A stretch of 64,000 bases of DNA from Negadavirga shengliensis (GTDB lineage Bacteria; Bacteroidota; Bacteroidia; Cytophagales; Cyclobacteriaceae). Numbering within the stretch: the first letter of the stretch is position 1; every line of letters starts with the position of its first letter. Positions 35,021 through 44,105 of this stretch are shown here, in pieces. The position numbers were made by a program, and so were the translations under genes. Location of the stretch: the NCBI RefSeq assembly GCF_042652345.1, contig NZ_JBHSJJ010000001.1, positions 62,001-126,000 on the forward strand, read 5' to 3'. The notes beneath the pieces were generated by a model. The model made no database searches. It saw only the letters and a program-made list of their open reading frames with translations, and was not told where the DNA came from.

Positions 35021-35053
35021 AAAAAAATCCCAATAAATATTGGGATTTTTTTC
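35021..35053 (-). terminator. Bidirectional-type intrinsic terminator downstream of mdh
   Basis: A perfect 9-bp stem, ATCCCAATA (27-35 of 350xx) with TATTGGGAT (38-46), 2-nt centre, flanked by A-run and T-run, so that both strands end in T. It lies 23 bp after the mdh stop and separates mdh from the downstream DUF3352-like gene. Confidence 0.9.
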
Positions 35054-35075
35054 AATGATTCGGATCTATAATGTT

Positions 35076-36014
35076 TTAATTGCTCCCGATTTTTTCCAAT
35101 ACGGCCATTACTTCCTTCACATGAGAGCGGGATACTTCCAACAACTCTTTTTCTTCCGCATTCAGGTCCAGTTCAATGACTTTTTCCACACCGTTTTTGC
35201 CCAATATCACCGGCACGCCCAAATAGCAATCGTCAATGCCATATTCACCGTCCAGTTTTATACAGACGGGGAACACCCTTTTTTGGTTTTTGATGATGGC
35301 TTCCACCATCTGGGCAGCGGCAGATCCCGGTGCATACCACGCTGAAGTCCCCATCAATTTGACAAGTTCCCCGCCACCGAACTTAGTCCTTTCGATAATG
35401 GCATCCAGTTTATCTTTTTCGATCAACTCCGTAACGGGTATACCTCCTACTGTGGTATATCTTGGCAGGGGCACCATGGTATCTCCATGTCCGCCCATGA
35501 GTATGGCCTGGATTTCCTTGGGAGAAATGTCCAACGCCTCTGCAAGAAATGCCCTGTATCTTGCGGTATCCAAAATACCCGCCATACCGATCACCTTGGT
35601 ACGGGGCATATTGGAAGTAATATGTGCCTGATAAGTCATCACATCCAGTGGATTTGAAACCACCACGATGATCGCTTCGGGAGAATATTTAACCACATTC
35701 TCAGTAACCGATTTGACGATGCCGGCATTGGTCTCGATCAGATCGTCTCTGGTCATACCGGGTTTTCTGGGCAGGCCCGAGGTGATCACCACCACATCAG
35801 AACCCGCTGTCTTACTGTAATCATTGGTACTTCCTATCGTCCTGCTGTCGTAGACATTGATAGGGGCTTTTTGCCAAATGTCCAATGCTTTACCTTCGGC
35901 AATACCTTCCTTAATATCTATTAAAACTATTTCTTCAGCAATTTCCCTGTAAGCCAATACGTCAGCGCAGGTAGCCCCTACGTTTCCGGCTCCCACTACG
36001 GTTACTTTAGTCAT
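35076..36014 (-). CDS. mdh: Malate dehydrogenase
   Basis: 312 residues of the LDH-like MDH type. NAD-binding GAGNVGATCADVL (residues ~8-20) with Asp in LIDIKEG; substrate loop GLPRKPGMTRDDL, whose Arg and Met-Thr-Arg pattern favours oxaloacetate/malate over pyruvate/lactate; catalytic His in MGGHGDTMVPLPRY. It works in the TCA cycle in the cytoplasm. It is monocistronic with a strong terminator. Confidence 0.97.
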   Translation of the reverse strand: MTKVTVVGAGNVGATCADVLAYREIAEEIVLIDIKEGIAEGKALDIWQKAPINVYDSRTIGSTNDYSKTAGSDVVVITSGLPRKPGMTRDDLIETNAGIVKSVTENVVKYSPEAIIVVVSNPLDVMTYQAHITSNMPRTKVIGMAGILDTARYRAFLAEALDISPKEIQAILMGGHGDTMVPLPRYTTVGGIPVTELIEKDKLDAIIERTKFGGGELVKLMGTSAWYAPGSAAAQMVEAIIKNQKRVFPVCIKLDGEYGIDDCYLGVPVILGKNGVEKVIELDLNAEEKELLEVSRSHVKEVMAVLEKIGSN

Positions 36015-36102
36015 GATTTATAATCGGTTTAGATTGAATGTTTTTTTCAAAATTTGCGCTAAGATATTAAAGAAAGGCCTTTTTATGAAGCAAACCCCCG
36101 AA

Positions 36103-36618
36103 TTATTCAAACATTTGGCCGAGATTGAAAAACCCATATGAATTCAGATAAGAGGAAAACAAACGGTTATTATTCTGGTTGTAAAATTCAGCCAGAGAAG
36201 TCATCATTTTGGCCTGTATTTTCGGGTTATTTTTAAAAATTTCCAATATAGCATAATTGGGTATGACCCATAGCCATGCCTCTTCCGACTGGACAATGGC
36301 CGTATAGATGCGTTTTGATCCTTCAAGCATGGAATTTTCCCCAAAGGCCCCGCTGGATCTCAAAGTAATGATGGACTCAAAATTGGATTTGATATCGATG
36401 TTGAGCGAAACTTCACCTTTTTCAAGAATATAAAGTGCCTGACTGGGATCATTTCTGAAAAAGATGACTTCGTTCTTTTCATATTTTCTCCGGTGTATCG
36501 CGGGCAAAAACACCGACAATTCCGAGTACCTCAGCCGCTCAAAAAACTTGATCTTCGACAAAAACTTAAACTGTTCCAATTCCGACTGAGAATAGGTTTT
36601 TCTAAATGGATTATACAT
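36103..36618 (-). CDS. Cyclic nucleotide-binding-domain protein without DNA-binding domain
   Basis: 171 residues from ATG 36618, which overlaps the last codons of tilS; a frame starting 60 bases earlier lies wholly inside tilS and is rejected. The cupin-like cNMP-binding beta-roll is clear (KYEKNEVIFFRNDPSQALYILEKGEVSLNI, SGAFGENSMLEGSKRIYTAIVQSEEAWLWVIP). No helix-turn-helix follows; the C-terminus is a short helical tail. It is thus a stand-alone sensor or adaptor domain, not a CRP-type transcription factor. The phosphate-binding cassette is degenerate (GAFGENSML), so nucleotide binding is uncertain. Partner unknown. Confidence 0.82.
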   Translation of the reverse strand: MYNPFRKTYSQSELEQFKFLSKIKFFERLRYSELSVFLPAIHRRKYEKNEVIFFRNDPSQALYILEKGEVSLNIDIKSNFESIITLRSSGAFGENSMLEGSKRIYTAIVQSEEAWLWVIPNYAILEIFKNNPKIQAKMMTSLAEFYNQNNNRLFSSYLNSYGFFNLGQMFE

Positions 36619-37939
36619 TTTCAGCTTTTTTAATATACAGAACAGAACGGGTGGCGCCGCTGACCTTGAACCTGTCATCGAGTCTGTAGCCTATTACCCA
36701 AACCACATTCTCCCCGGAACACAACACTTTCACACTTCTCTTCTCTATCAATGGCACCTTCAAATCTATCAAAAAATCACTTAATTTTTTAAAGTTCTTC
36801 ATCCCCAATGGACAAAACTTATCCCCTTCCCGCCAGCCCCTCACCAGCAAAGGAAAATCCAAAAGGTCTTTATCAATCATTGCGTTCTCTACCGATCTGT
36901 CAATATCCTGTGGCAAGGGTATGGTCAGCATGATATATTTTGATTCACCCAACTCAAACCCAATATCGTATTTCTCCAACGGGATATCCCCTGTTTCCTC
37001 TTTTCCGGGCCCTAGGATAAACCGGTCTCTGTCAAGATTCAGAATGTACCGGTCAGAAATAAAAAGCTTTCCGGATTCCTGCCTGAGTTTGGAACGCATC
37101 ATGTCCTTCACCTGCATATAACTGAACCCCCTCGGTTTAAGCCAGTAGTACAACAATGACTTCTGGCCGGAAAGGCCTTCAATATCCTGATAACACAAGT
37201 ATTCAAACCCTTTTTCTTCTTTCACATACTCTTTCTTCCATTTCTGAAAAAGGGAAGAAAAAGCTTTTCCGGTATCCTTGATCCGGCTGAACCCCTCATG
37301 CAAAATATCCCCCGATTTAGGGTCCAATTCATGCAGAAGCGGAATAATGCGATGCCTCAGAAAGTTTCTTTTGTAGTCGTCTTTTTCATTGCTGCTGTCC
37401 TCCCTCCATGTCAATTCCTCTTTTTTCACAAAATCGGCAATCTCTTTCCGGGTAAACGGCAACAGGGGCCGGATAAACCCTTCCCTTATGTCTGCCATCC
37501 CGTAGACACCCTCTATTCCTGTGCCTCTCAAAAGGTTCAACAATACCGTCTCAACCTGATCATCGGCATGGTGGGCGAGTATTACCCCATCGGCAGTATG
37601 CTTGTCCATCAGGGCTGAAAACCACGCGTAGCGCAGATCACGCGCCGCCATCTGTACAGACCCCCCCTGCTCAGCCCTGTAAGCTTCCGTGTCAAACCTT
37701 TTGACCATGATTTCGACTCCCAGATCAGCGGCCAACTGTCTTACAAATGCCTCGTCGCCTTCACTTTCTTCTCCCCTCAACTGGAAATTACAGTGCACCA
37801 TACCAAAGCCAAAGCCTGCACGTTCCAACAAATGGGCCAAGGCAACACTGTCGATCCCCCCGCTTACAGCCAACAAATAATACGCGTTGACATCCAATAT
37901 TTTATTTTCACGTACATGATGTATAAATTTCTCCAACAT
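36611..37939 (-). CDS. tilS: tRNA(Ile)-lysidine synthase
   Basis: 442 residues. PP-loop ATPase motif SGGIDS (26-31) near the N-terminus, HHADDQVETVLLNLLRGTG, and the C-terminal TilS domain (LVRGWREGDKFCPLGMKNFKKLSDFLIDLKVPL). TilS changes C34 of tRNA-Ile(CAU) to lysidine so that it reads AUA rather than AUG. A consensus -7 box lies 4 bp upstream of the ATG, so the mRNA is probably leaderless. It overlaps the downstream cNMP-binding gene by 8 bases, suggesting coupled translation. Confidence 0.95.
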   Translation of the reverse strand: MLEKFIHHVRENKILDVNAYYLLAVSGGIDSVALAHLLERAGFGFGMVHCNFQLRGEESEGDEAFVRQLAADLGVEIMVKRFDTEAYRAEQGGSVQMAARDLRYAWFSALMDKHTADGVILAHHADDQVETVLLNLLRGTGIEGVYGMADIREGFIRPLLPFTRKEIADFVKKEELTWREDSSNEKDDYKRNFLRHRIIPLLHELDPKSGDILHEGFSRIKDTGKAFSSLFQKWKKEYVKEEKGFEYLCYQDIEGLSGQKSLLYYWLKPRGFSYMQVKDMMRSKLRQESGKLFISDRYILNLDRDRFILGPGKEETGDIPLEKYDIGFELGESKYIMLTIPLPQDIDRSVENAMIDKDLLDFPLLVRGWREGDKFCPLGMKNFKKLSDFLIDLKVPLIEKRSVKVLCSGENVVWVIGYRLDDRFKVSGATRSVLYIKKAENV

Positions 37940-37943
37940 AAAT

Positions 37944-37951
37944 CAAAAATA
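37944..37951 (-). promoter_or_regulatory. -7 box of the tilS promoter
   Basis: The minus strand reads TATTTTTG, fitting TAnnTTTG, ending 4 bp from the tilS ATG (start base 37939). The start point would fall on or next to the ATG. Confidence 0.5.
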
Positions 37952-37962
37952 CCATTTTATAT

Positions 37963-37970
37963 TAATTTTG
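37963..37970 (+). promoter_or_regulatory. -7 box of the OstA-like gene promoter
   Basis: TAATTTTG fits TAnnTTTG, 18 bp upstream of the ATG at 37989. It lies 11 bp from the divergent tilS -7 box, so the two promoters must overlap and may exclude each other. Confidence 0.5.
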
Positions 37971-37988
37971 CCTCGCAAATTCATTAGG

Positions 37989-39605
37989 ATGATCAAAGTC
38001 ACACCCATATTCATTCCCCTGTATTTCTGGCTCATCTGCTCCCCTCTTTTGGCCCAGTCCGCGCAAAACCAGGACAACCGGCTGGAAATCCTGCAGGCGG
38101 AGAGCCTGTTAGGGGGAAAAGGCTTTGACAGGTTGATCGATGATGTGATCATGAAACACCAGAATTCCTTGATTTACTGTGATTCTGCCCATTTTTACGG
38201 ACAGAAAAACCTGGCCAAATTATTTGGGCGGGTAAAAATAGTGGATCAGGAAGACCCTGTGACCGTCACCAGCTTCTATGCGGAATATAACGGCAACACG
38301 CAAATCGCCAAACTCAGAAACGACGTGGTGTTTGTGAATAAAGAAACCACCTTGTATACGGATTTTTTAGACTACAACAGAGAAAACGGCGAGGCCAATT
38401 ACTTCAACTCCGGCAAAGTAGTGGACAGCACCAACGTCCTGACCAGTGAAAAAGGGCTGTACCAAACCCAAATCGAGAAAATCACCTTTACAGAACAGGT
38501 GGTGTTGGAAAACCCAGATTATACCTTAAAATCCAACGTGCTCTATTATTTCACCATACCCAAAACTGCGGAAACAGAAGGTATTACCAACATCCAATCC
38601 AAGGAGGGCAATAAATTAAATGCCAGGAGGGGGAGTTTCTACGATACTGAGAACAAACTCTTCAGGTTTTATGACGGAGATGTGGAAACAGAAACCAGCA
38701 AAGTATATGGTGAAATCCTTTTTTACGATGAATTGGCCCAGTATTATGAAGCGATAGAAAATGTAAGTATTTATCATAAAGAAAGGGACGTTGAGGTCTT
38801 CGGAGAGGAAGGGAAATATTGGGAAGACAAACAATTTTCCAAAGTGTATGGAAATGCCCTGGTCAGGAGATATTTTGAATTGGATACCCTTTATATGATT
38901 GCCGATACTTTGATCACTCAAGACAGCGAGGACCCGGAAAACCGGTACATGCTGGCTTTTCCTGATATGAGAATGATTAAATCCGAACTGGCAGGAAGAT
39001 CGGACTCCATGGCCTACCGTTATGCGGATTCCACCATCTACCTGTTTGGGGATCCGGTGTTGTGGAACAACGCGAGCCAAATAACAGCAGACAGCATTAA
39101 TTTCCTTATCGTAAATCAGGAAATCGACAGGACTTATTTAAAAGACAACGCCTTTGCGATCACGAAAGACACCTTGTCTAATTTCAATCAGATAAAAGGC
39201 CGAAAAATGACCGGTTTCTTTGTGGAGGGTCAGATGAGCAAACTGGATGTGGAGGGCAACGGGGAGTCCCTGTATTTCGCCCTTGAAAACGACACTACCT
39301 TCAAAGGCTTAAACAAACTGTTGTGCGGGCGGATCATTATGCATTTCAGCGAAGGCCGGGCCACTAAAATCAGCCACTCCATCAAACCCGAGGCTTCATT
39401 CACCCCTCCCCATATGATCAAAGATGATCAGCAAAGATTAAAAGGTTTTGTCTGGAGAGAAGAAGAGCGCCCTACCATGCTGACGATCAATGACTGGAGG
39501 ACTCCTAAAAAAAGGGAAGAGGACGAATTTAATTTCTTCGATATCCCGGATGTATCCCTGCCTTATCCTGATGAAGACCAGATAAAAAACGAACTGGAGA
39601 AATAA
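37989..39605 (+). CDS. OstA/LptA-like periplasmic protein of LPS transport
   Basis: 538 residues from ATG 37989; the TTG-initiated extension covers the promoter box. Signal peptide 1-23 (ending LLAQ), then repeated beta-strands of the OstA/LptA type: LIYCDSAHFYGQKNLAKLFGRVKIVD, SFYAEYNGNTQIAKLRNDVVFVN, LYTDFLDYNRENGEANYF. The beta-taco fold binds lipid A acyl chains and bridges LPS from inner to outer membrane. Bacteroidota copies are much longer than E. coli LptA (185 aa), as here. An essential role in outer-membrane assembly is inferred from the family. Confidence 0.85.
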   Translation: MIKVTPIFIPLYFWLICSPLLAQSAQNQDNRLEILQAESLLGGKGFDRLIDDVIMKHQNSLIYCDSAHFYGQKNLAKLFGRVKIVDQEDPVTVTSFYAEYNGNTQIAKLRNDVVFVNKETTLYTDFLDYNRENGEANYFNSGKVVDSTNVLTSEKGLYQTQIEKITFTEQVVLENPDYTLKSNVLYYFTIPKTAETEGITNIQSKEGNKLNARRGSFYDTENKLFRFYDGDVETETSKVYGEILFYDELAQYYEAIENVSIYHKERDVEVFGEEGKYWEDKQFSKVYGNALVRRYFELDTLYMIADTLITQDSEDPENRYMLAFPDMRMIKSELAGRSDSMAYRYADSTIYLFGDPVLWNNASQITADSINFLIVNQEIDRTYLKDNAFAITKDTLSNFNQIKGRKMTGFFVEGQMSKLDVEGNGESLYFALENDTTFKGLNKLLCGRIIMHFSEGRATKISHSIKPEASFTPPHMIKDDQQRLKGFVWREEERPTMLTINDWRTPKKREEDEFNFFDIPDVSLPYPDEDQIKNELEK

Positions 39606-39806
39606 GGCTGACGCCGAAAACGACGCCCATTTTTAATAAATCCGTTTGACGGTAAACAAAGAGAAACGAATGAACAAATAAAAAATTTTGCGAAACTTAA
39701 CATATTTTAACCCTTCTATGCACCAAAACTGGAACCAATTTGGTATTTTTATACGTATATAATAACAGCAATAAATAAAAATTCAGGCTTATCGATTTAA
39801 TTTTAC

Positions 39807-40520
39807 ATGAAGACTTTACTTTTACTGATCATGCCGCTCGTCTTCCTGACCCAGCACATCACTGAGGCAAGGCAAGTGCGCGTTTTGAGCGAGAAAGTAG
39901 AGTTCAATGGAAAAATCAACACGTCACAAAGGAAGTCCCTTATTTTGCAGAACGATTCAGATCAAACCAAAGAATATTTCTTACGTTACCTGAGAGGCAA
40001 TATCGGTTCATCCCAAAGGATGAAGATCTGCTTGGGAGACATTTGTTATGATCCTAAAAAAGATCTTTCTAAAATCAAGATCAAGTTGGAGCCAGGAGAG
40101 GTTTATACCGATCTTTATATTGAGTTTGATTTGGGCATTATAGAAACCAGGGGCACTTTTGATCTCCATTTCTTCAATACGGACAGTGCCAGAGATGCCT
40201 TCTTGGTAGAAGGAATATACAATGTGAGTTCAGATGCAAGCGGAGAGGAAGTCACCCACAAAGACATCGACATCGGCGGTGTTTACCCCAATCCAAGCAG
40301 CAGAACCGCCCAACTGGACTACAAAATCAAAAACCCCAATGCCAATGCCAGAATAGTAGTCAACAGCTTTATCGGCAATCCTATATATGATTTCAATCTG
40401 GACCCCAATCAAACCACCTTGGTGATCACGGTCAGCGACCTGAACCCGGGTGTATATTTTTATACATTGATTGTCGATAATAAAAATATCATCACCAAAA
40501 AACTCGTTGTAAAGAGGTAA
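39807..40520 (+). CDS. Small secreted T9SS cargo protein
   Basis: 237 residues. Signal peptide 1-22 (ending TEARQ), an Ig-like beta domain (~25-145) with two Cys in CLGDICYD, and a C-terminal type A sorting domain (IGGVYPNPSSRTAQLDYKI, then GVYFYTLIVDNKNIITKKLVVKR), so it is exported by the type IX system. Function is unknown. A ~200-bp AT-rich gap precedes it; I see no exact -7 box there. The next gene, bamD, has its own promoter. Confidence 0.85.
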   Translation: MKTLLLLIMPLVFLTQHITEARQVRVLSEKVEFNGKINTSQRKSLILQNDSDQTKEYFLRYLRGNIGSSQRMKICLGDICYDPKKDLSKIKIKLEPGEVYTDLYIEFDLGIIETRGTFDLHFFNTDSARDAFLVEGIYNVSSDASGEEVTHKDIDIGGVYPNPSSRTAQLDYKIKNPNANARIVVNSFIGNPIYDFNLDPNQTTLVITVSDLNPGVYFYTLIVDNKNIITKKLVVKR

Positions 40521-40557
40521 GATTCTATACTCTTGAAACCCTTTGGTCGGGATATTC

Positions 40558-40588
40558 TTGATAACAAACAAATTATCCTATATATTTG
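40558..40588 (+). promoter_or_regulatory. Promoter of the bamD-rpoZ-coaBC operon
   Basis: TTG (40558-40560) and, after 20 bp, TATATTTG (40581-40588) match the Bacteroidota -33/-7 pair at canonical spacing. The bamD ATG is at 40601. The TTG at 40586 lies within the -7 box and cannot be the start codon. Confidence 0.65.
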
Positions 40589-40600
40589 CAGGTCAAAATT

Positions 40601-41524
40601 ATGAAGATAAGTAGCTATATCGTCCTATTCGTCACTTGTTGTTCGCTCTACGGTTGCGGTGAATTCTATAAACTGGAAAAAAGCACCAACTGGGATGAGT
40701 TATATGAGGCAGCCAACAAATACTATGACAAGGGGGACCACAATAAAGCCATCATTCTATATGACCGGGTCCTGCCGGTCATCAGGGGAAGCGGAAAGGC
40801 GGAGTTGGCGGAATTTAATTACGCCTATGCCCACTTCAGAACAAAAAGGTACATTGAGTCGGCTGGCTATTTCAAAACTTTTTTTGACACTTATAACCGT
40901 TCACCGCTAGCCGAAGAGGCTTTGTTTATGCACGCATATGCATTGTATCTTGATTCTCCGGATTATAATCTAGATCAGAGAAGCAGTAAAGATGCGGTAA
41001 ATGCCATCCAGCTTTTCATGAACCGTTTCCCTGAGTCGGATTCCTATGAGAGGGCCTTGAGCATGATTGACGACCTTCAGAAAAGATTTGAAGAAAAAGC
41101 CTTTCAGGAATCAAAAATGTATTATAAGCTGACCGAGGGCCTCTTCCCGGGGGAATTTTATAGGGCTTGCATCATTAATTTCCAGAATTTCGCCAAATCC
41201 TTCCCTGACAGTAAGTACAACGAAGAACTTGCCTTTAAACTCGTAGAAGTAAGTTCTGCGTATGCAGAGAGAAGCGTTTTTGATAAAAAAGAGGAACGAC
41301 TAAAGCAGTCATTGGAATTCGGGGATGGCTTTTCGAAAAAGTATCCGAACAGCAATTACCTGAAAAAAGTGGATAATATCATTGCTAAAACCAAAACCGA
41401 GTTGGATTCCTACTATCAGTTGAAGAACCAATATGAGCAAAGGTCCGCCGAAGCCAGGAGGCTGCTTGAAGAGGAAGAGAGGAACAAAGAAGCCAGCGAG
41501 GCCCTGAGAAGCGTAGAAAATTAA
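40601..41524 (+). CDS. bamD: Outer membrane assembly lipoprotein BamD
   Basis: 307 residues from ATG 40601. Lipobox LYGC with Cys19 as the lipidated residue, followed by five tetratricopeptide-like helical pairs (LYEAANKYYDKGDHNKAIILYDRVLPVI, YAYAHFRTKRYIESAGYFKTFFDTYNRSPLAEEALFMHAYALYL). BamD is the essential lipoprotein partner of BamA that inserts beta-barrels in the outer membrane. The C-terminal end is a charged coiled coil (RSAEARRLLEEEERNKEASE). It heads an operon with rpoZ, 21 bp later. Confidence 0.92.
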   Translation: MKISSYIVLFVTCCSLYGCGEFYKLEKSTNWDELYEAANKYYDKGDHNKAIILYDRVLPVIRGSGKAELAEFNYAYAHFRTKRYIESAGYFKTFFDTYNRSPLAEEALFMHAYALYLDSPDYNLDQRSSKDAVNAIQLFMNRFPESDSYERALSMIDDLQKRFEEKAFQESKMYYKLTEGLFPGEFYRACIINFQNFAKSFPDSKYNEELAFKLVEVSSAYAERSVFDKKEERLKQSLEFGDGFSKKYPNSNYLKKVDNIIAKTKTELDSYYQLKNQYEQRSAEARRLLEEEERNKEASEALRSVEN

Positions 41525-41545
41525 AAAAAGAAAATCACATACATT

Positions 41546-41863
41546 ATGGCAGTCAATCCATCCATTATCACCAGAGATCTGGACAAAATCGCTGAAAAAT
41601 CCGGAAACCTGTACGAATCTATTTATATCATCTCCCAGAGGGCAAAGCAGATTTCTACCAGTATGAAGGAAGAGCTGAACAATAAGCTGTCTGAATTCGC
41701 TTCTACGGTAGACAATTTGGAGGAGGTCTTTGAAAACAAAGAACAAATAGAAATCTCCAAATTCTATGAAAGGATGCCAAAGCCGACCACATTGGCCATG
41801 GAAGAGTTTATGGAAGACAAAGTGATGTTCAGATATCCTGACGAGGAAGAACAGGAGAAATAA
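41546..41863 (+). CDS. rpoZ: RNA polymerase omega subunit, RPB6 family
   Basis: 105 residues. The helix with RDLDKIAEKSGNLYESIYIISQRAKQI is the omega/RPB6 core that clamps the C-terminus of beta-prime. Bacteroidota omega is more RPB6-like than E. coli omega and often weakly annotated. The C-terminal part (FYERMPKPTTLAMEEFMEDKVMFRYPD) is a Bacteroidota-specific tail. Its location between bamD and coaBC is the usual one for the phylum. Confidence 0.9.
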   Translation: MAVNPSIITRDLDKIAEKSGNLYESIYIISQRAKQISTSMKEELNNKLSEFASTVDNLEEVFENKEQIEISKFYERMPKPTTLAMEEFMEDKVMFRYPDEEEQEK

Positions 41864-41865
41864 TA

Positions 41866-43083
41866 ATGTCCCTGAACGGTAAACGTATTTTGCTGGGGGT
41901 AACCGGAGGAATAGCGGCATACAAAGCGGCTCACCTCACAAGACTCCTTGTCAAAGCAGGAGCAGAAGTTAAAGTCATTATGACGGCTTCTGCTCTTGAT
42001 TTTATTACCCCTCTAACCCTATCCACGCTTTCAAAAAACCCCGTTTACTCCCGGTTTTTCAAGGAGGGAACCGGAGAATGGAACAATCATGTCGAATTGG
42101 GTTTATGGGCCGACCTTTTTCTCATTGCACCGCTTACTGCCAACACCTTGGCCAAGCTTGCCCACGGACAAAGTGACGACCTGTTATCGTGTACTTACCT
42201 TTCGGCCAAATGTCCTGTGATGGTGGCCCCTGCTATGGATCTTGACATGTACCTCCATCCTACGATCAAGACCAATTTGCTTACCCTCGAAGCACACGGT
42301 GTCAGTGTTCTGGATGCAGAAGAGGGGGAACTGGCCAGCGGACTGGTGGGCCAGGGCAGGATGATGGAACCGGAACATATCCTCGACCATGTCAATGCGC
42401 TTATTTGTCCTCAGACATCTTTTACAGGAAAAAGTATAATGATCACCGCAGGGCCCACTCAAGAGGCCATCGACCCTGTAAGGTATATCAGCAATCAATC
42501 CAGCGGGAAAATGGGTATCGCCCTGGCAGAAGAAGCCGCCCGGAGGGGTGCAGCAGTACATTTGGTGCTGGGCCCCACCCACCTGAAGGCAAATCATCCC
42601 AATATCCGCACCATACCTGTCGACACTGCTCTAGAGATGTATAAAGCTGCCCAATCCATCCATGGCAAGATGGATGCAGCAGTGTTTGCAGCTGCGGTAG
42701 CAGACTATGCACCTTCTCAGCCTGCTACGGAAAAGTTGAAAAAAACAGATGAGGAACTCCATATATCCCTTAGAAAAAATCCTGACATCGCTTATCTTTT
42801 AGGGACCCAAAAAAACGGAAGGCAAATACATGTCGGATTTGCCCTGGAAACTGAACAGGAATCCAAATTCGCCCTGGAAAAACTCCAGAATAAAAATTTT
42901 GACTTTATTGTTCTGAACTCATTGAAAGACGAAGGTGCCGGATTCCAAAAAGACACCAATCAAATAACACTTTTTTTTAAGAATAAACCTTCCCTTAAAA
43001 CCTCAGTCCTTCCAAAAAAAGAAATCGCAGGAATTATTCTGGACGAATTGGGTAGACTTTTAGACACAACAACTAAAGAATAA
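41866..43083 (+). CDS. coaBC: Bifunctional phosphopantothenoylcysteine decarboxylase / synthetase
   Basis: 405 residues. N-terminal flavoprotein domain CoaC (GKRILLGVTGGIAAYKAAHLTRLL, NHVELGLWADLFLIAPLTANTLAKLAHGQSDDLL, PVMVAPAMDLDMY) and C-terminal CoaB domain (SIMITAGPTQEAIDPVRYISNQSSGKMGIALAEEAARRGA, the CTP-dependent ligase signature). It makes 4'-phosphopantetheine from phosphopantothenate and cysteine for coenzyme A. It begins 2 bp after rpoZ, so the two are co-translated. Confidence 0.96.
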   Translation: MSLNGKRILLGVTGGIAAYKAAHLTRLLVKAGAEVKVIMTASALDFITPLTLSTLSKNPVYSRFFKEGTGEWNNHVELGLWADLFLIAPLTANTLAKLAHGQSDDLLSCTYLSAKCPVMVAPAMDLDMYLHPTIKTNLLTLEAHGVSVLDAEEGELASGLVGQGRMMEPEHILDHVNALICPQTSFTGKSIMITAGPTQEAIDPVRYISNQSSGKMGIALAEEAARRGAAVHLVLGPTHLKANHPNIRTIPVDTALEMYKAAQSIHGKMDAAVFAAAVADYAPSQPATEKLKKTDEELHISLRKNPDIAYLLGTQKNGRQIHVGFALETEQESKFALEKLQNKNFDFIVLNSLKDEGAGFQKDTNQITLFFKNKPSLKTSVLPKKEIAGIILDELGRLLDTTTKE

Positions 43084-43122
43084 AACCGTTATATTTACCA
43101 GGAGGCTGAGCAAATAAAAGTT

Positions 43123-44058
43123 ATGGTGAATAGGGACATGCATACGAGAAACTGTGGGATGAGGTACATGGTACTTTTGGTATGTATGCTTATTAACTTT
43201 CCGGTATTGTCCCAGCAGCTGAATTTCACCGTCACCATCAACAGTGAAAGGGCCAGAACACAGGACAGGGATGTCTTTGACAACATGAAAAGGGCTTTTG
43301 AACAGTTTCTCAATGGGAGAAGCTGGACAGAAGATGAATTTAGGCCCGAGGAGAGAATAAAAGGCAACATGCTGATCACCATTAATGATATGCCTCAGGT
43401 AGGCGTATTCAATGCCACGGTTCAGGTACAGACAGTCCGCCCCGTATATGGCTCCAATTATGAAAGTCTCATGTTTAATTTCGCGGACCGCAACTGGACG
43501 TTTGAATACATCGAATCCCAACCGATGGAATTTAACCGATACGCATTCTTAAACAACATCTCATCACTTCTTGCTTATTATGCGTACATTGCATTGGGTT
43601 TGGATTATGATTCCTTTTCGCCCCGGGGCGGCAACCCATACTATGAAATTGCCACGAATATCGTAGCCAATGCCCAGCAGTCATCCAGACCGGGCTGGAA
43701 CCAAAACCCATCGGACAAACGTAACCGGTATTGGCTTTCCAATGACCTGTATGGTTCACAAGTTTTGGTGCCTATCAGGGATGCGTATTATTTATATCAC
43801 AGAAGGGGGCTGGATCTGCTGACTTCAAAACCCGAAGAAGGTTATAAAAACATACTGGAAGCCATTAAAAAAGTCTCCGAAGCCAACCAGGTTCAACCTA
43901 ATAGTATACTGGCTATCAGCTTTATGGATGCCAAATCTGACGAAATCAGCAAGATTCTCAAGACTGCACCTATGGAGATCCGGCAGGAAGCTGTGGAAGT
44001 ATTGCTAAAAGTTGATCCTAACAATGCCAGAAAATACAATGATATATTGAAAGGATAA
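43123..44058 (+). CDS. DUF4835 family secreted protein (possibly T9SS-related)
   Basis: 311 residues from ATG 43123; ATG 43159 would give a cleaner signal peptide (RYMVLLVCMLINFPVLSQQ) and may be the real start. Family marks after the signal are LNFTVTINSERARTQDRDVFDNMKRAFEQFLNGRSWT and FNRYAFLNNISSLLAYYAYIALGLDYDSFSPRGGNPYYE. DUF4835 is restricted to Bacteroidota and regularly follows coaBC. I recall some databases naming it PorD, implying a link to type IX secretion, but I cannot confirm that from sequence. Periplasmic. Confidence 0.85.
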   Translation: MVNRDMHTRNCGMRYMVLLVCMLINFPVLSQQLNFTVTINSERARTQDRDVFDNMKRAFEQFLNGRSWTEDEFRPEERIKGNMLITINDMPQVGVFNATVQVQTVRPVYGSNYESLMFNFADRNWTFEYIESQPMEFNRYAFLNNISSLLAYYAYIALGLDYDSFSPRGGNPYYEIATNIVANAQQSSRPGWNQNPSDKRNRYWLSNDLYGSQVLVPIRDAYYLYHRRGLDLLTSKPEEGYKNILEAIKKVSEANQVQPNSILAISFMDAKSDEISKILKTAPMEIRQEAVEVLLKVDPNNARKYNDILKG

Positions 44059-44072
44059 TTCCCATTTTTGGT

Positions 44073-44080
44073 TATTTTTG
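44073..44080 (+). promoter_or_regulatory. -7 box of the recN promoter
   Basis: TATTTTTG fits TAnnTTTG, 25 bp upstream of the recN ATG at 44106 and 14 bp after the preceding stop, so recN may be transcribed on its own. Confidence 0.45.
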
Positions 44081-44105
44081 GTCTCCTAAACGAAAAACGC
44101 TGCAA

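Noticed and set aside
36619..36678. 20-residue N-terminal extension of the cNMP-binding protein
   Set aside because: It is wholly within the tilS coding region in another phase; MYNPFRK at 36618 is the sensible start.
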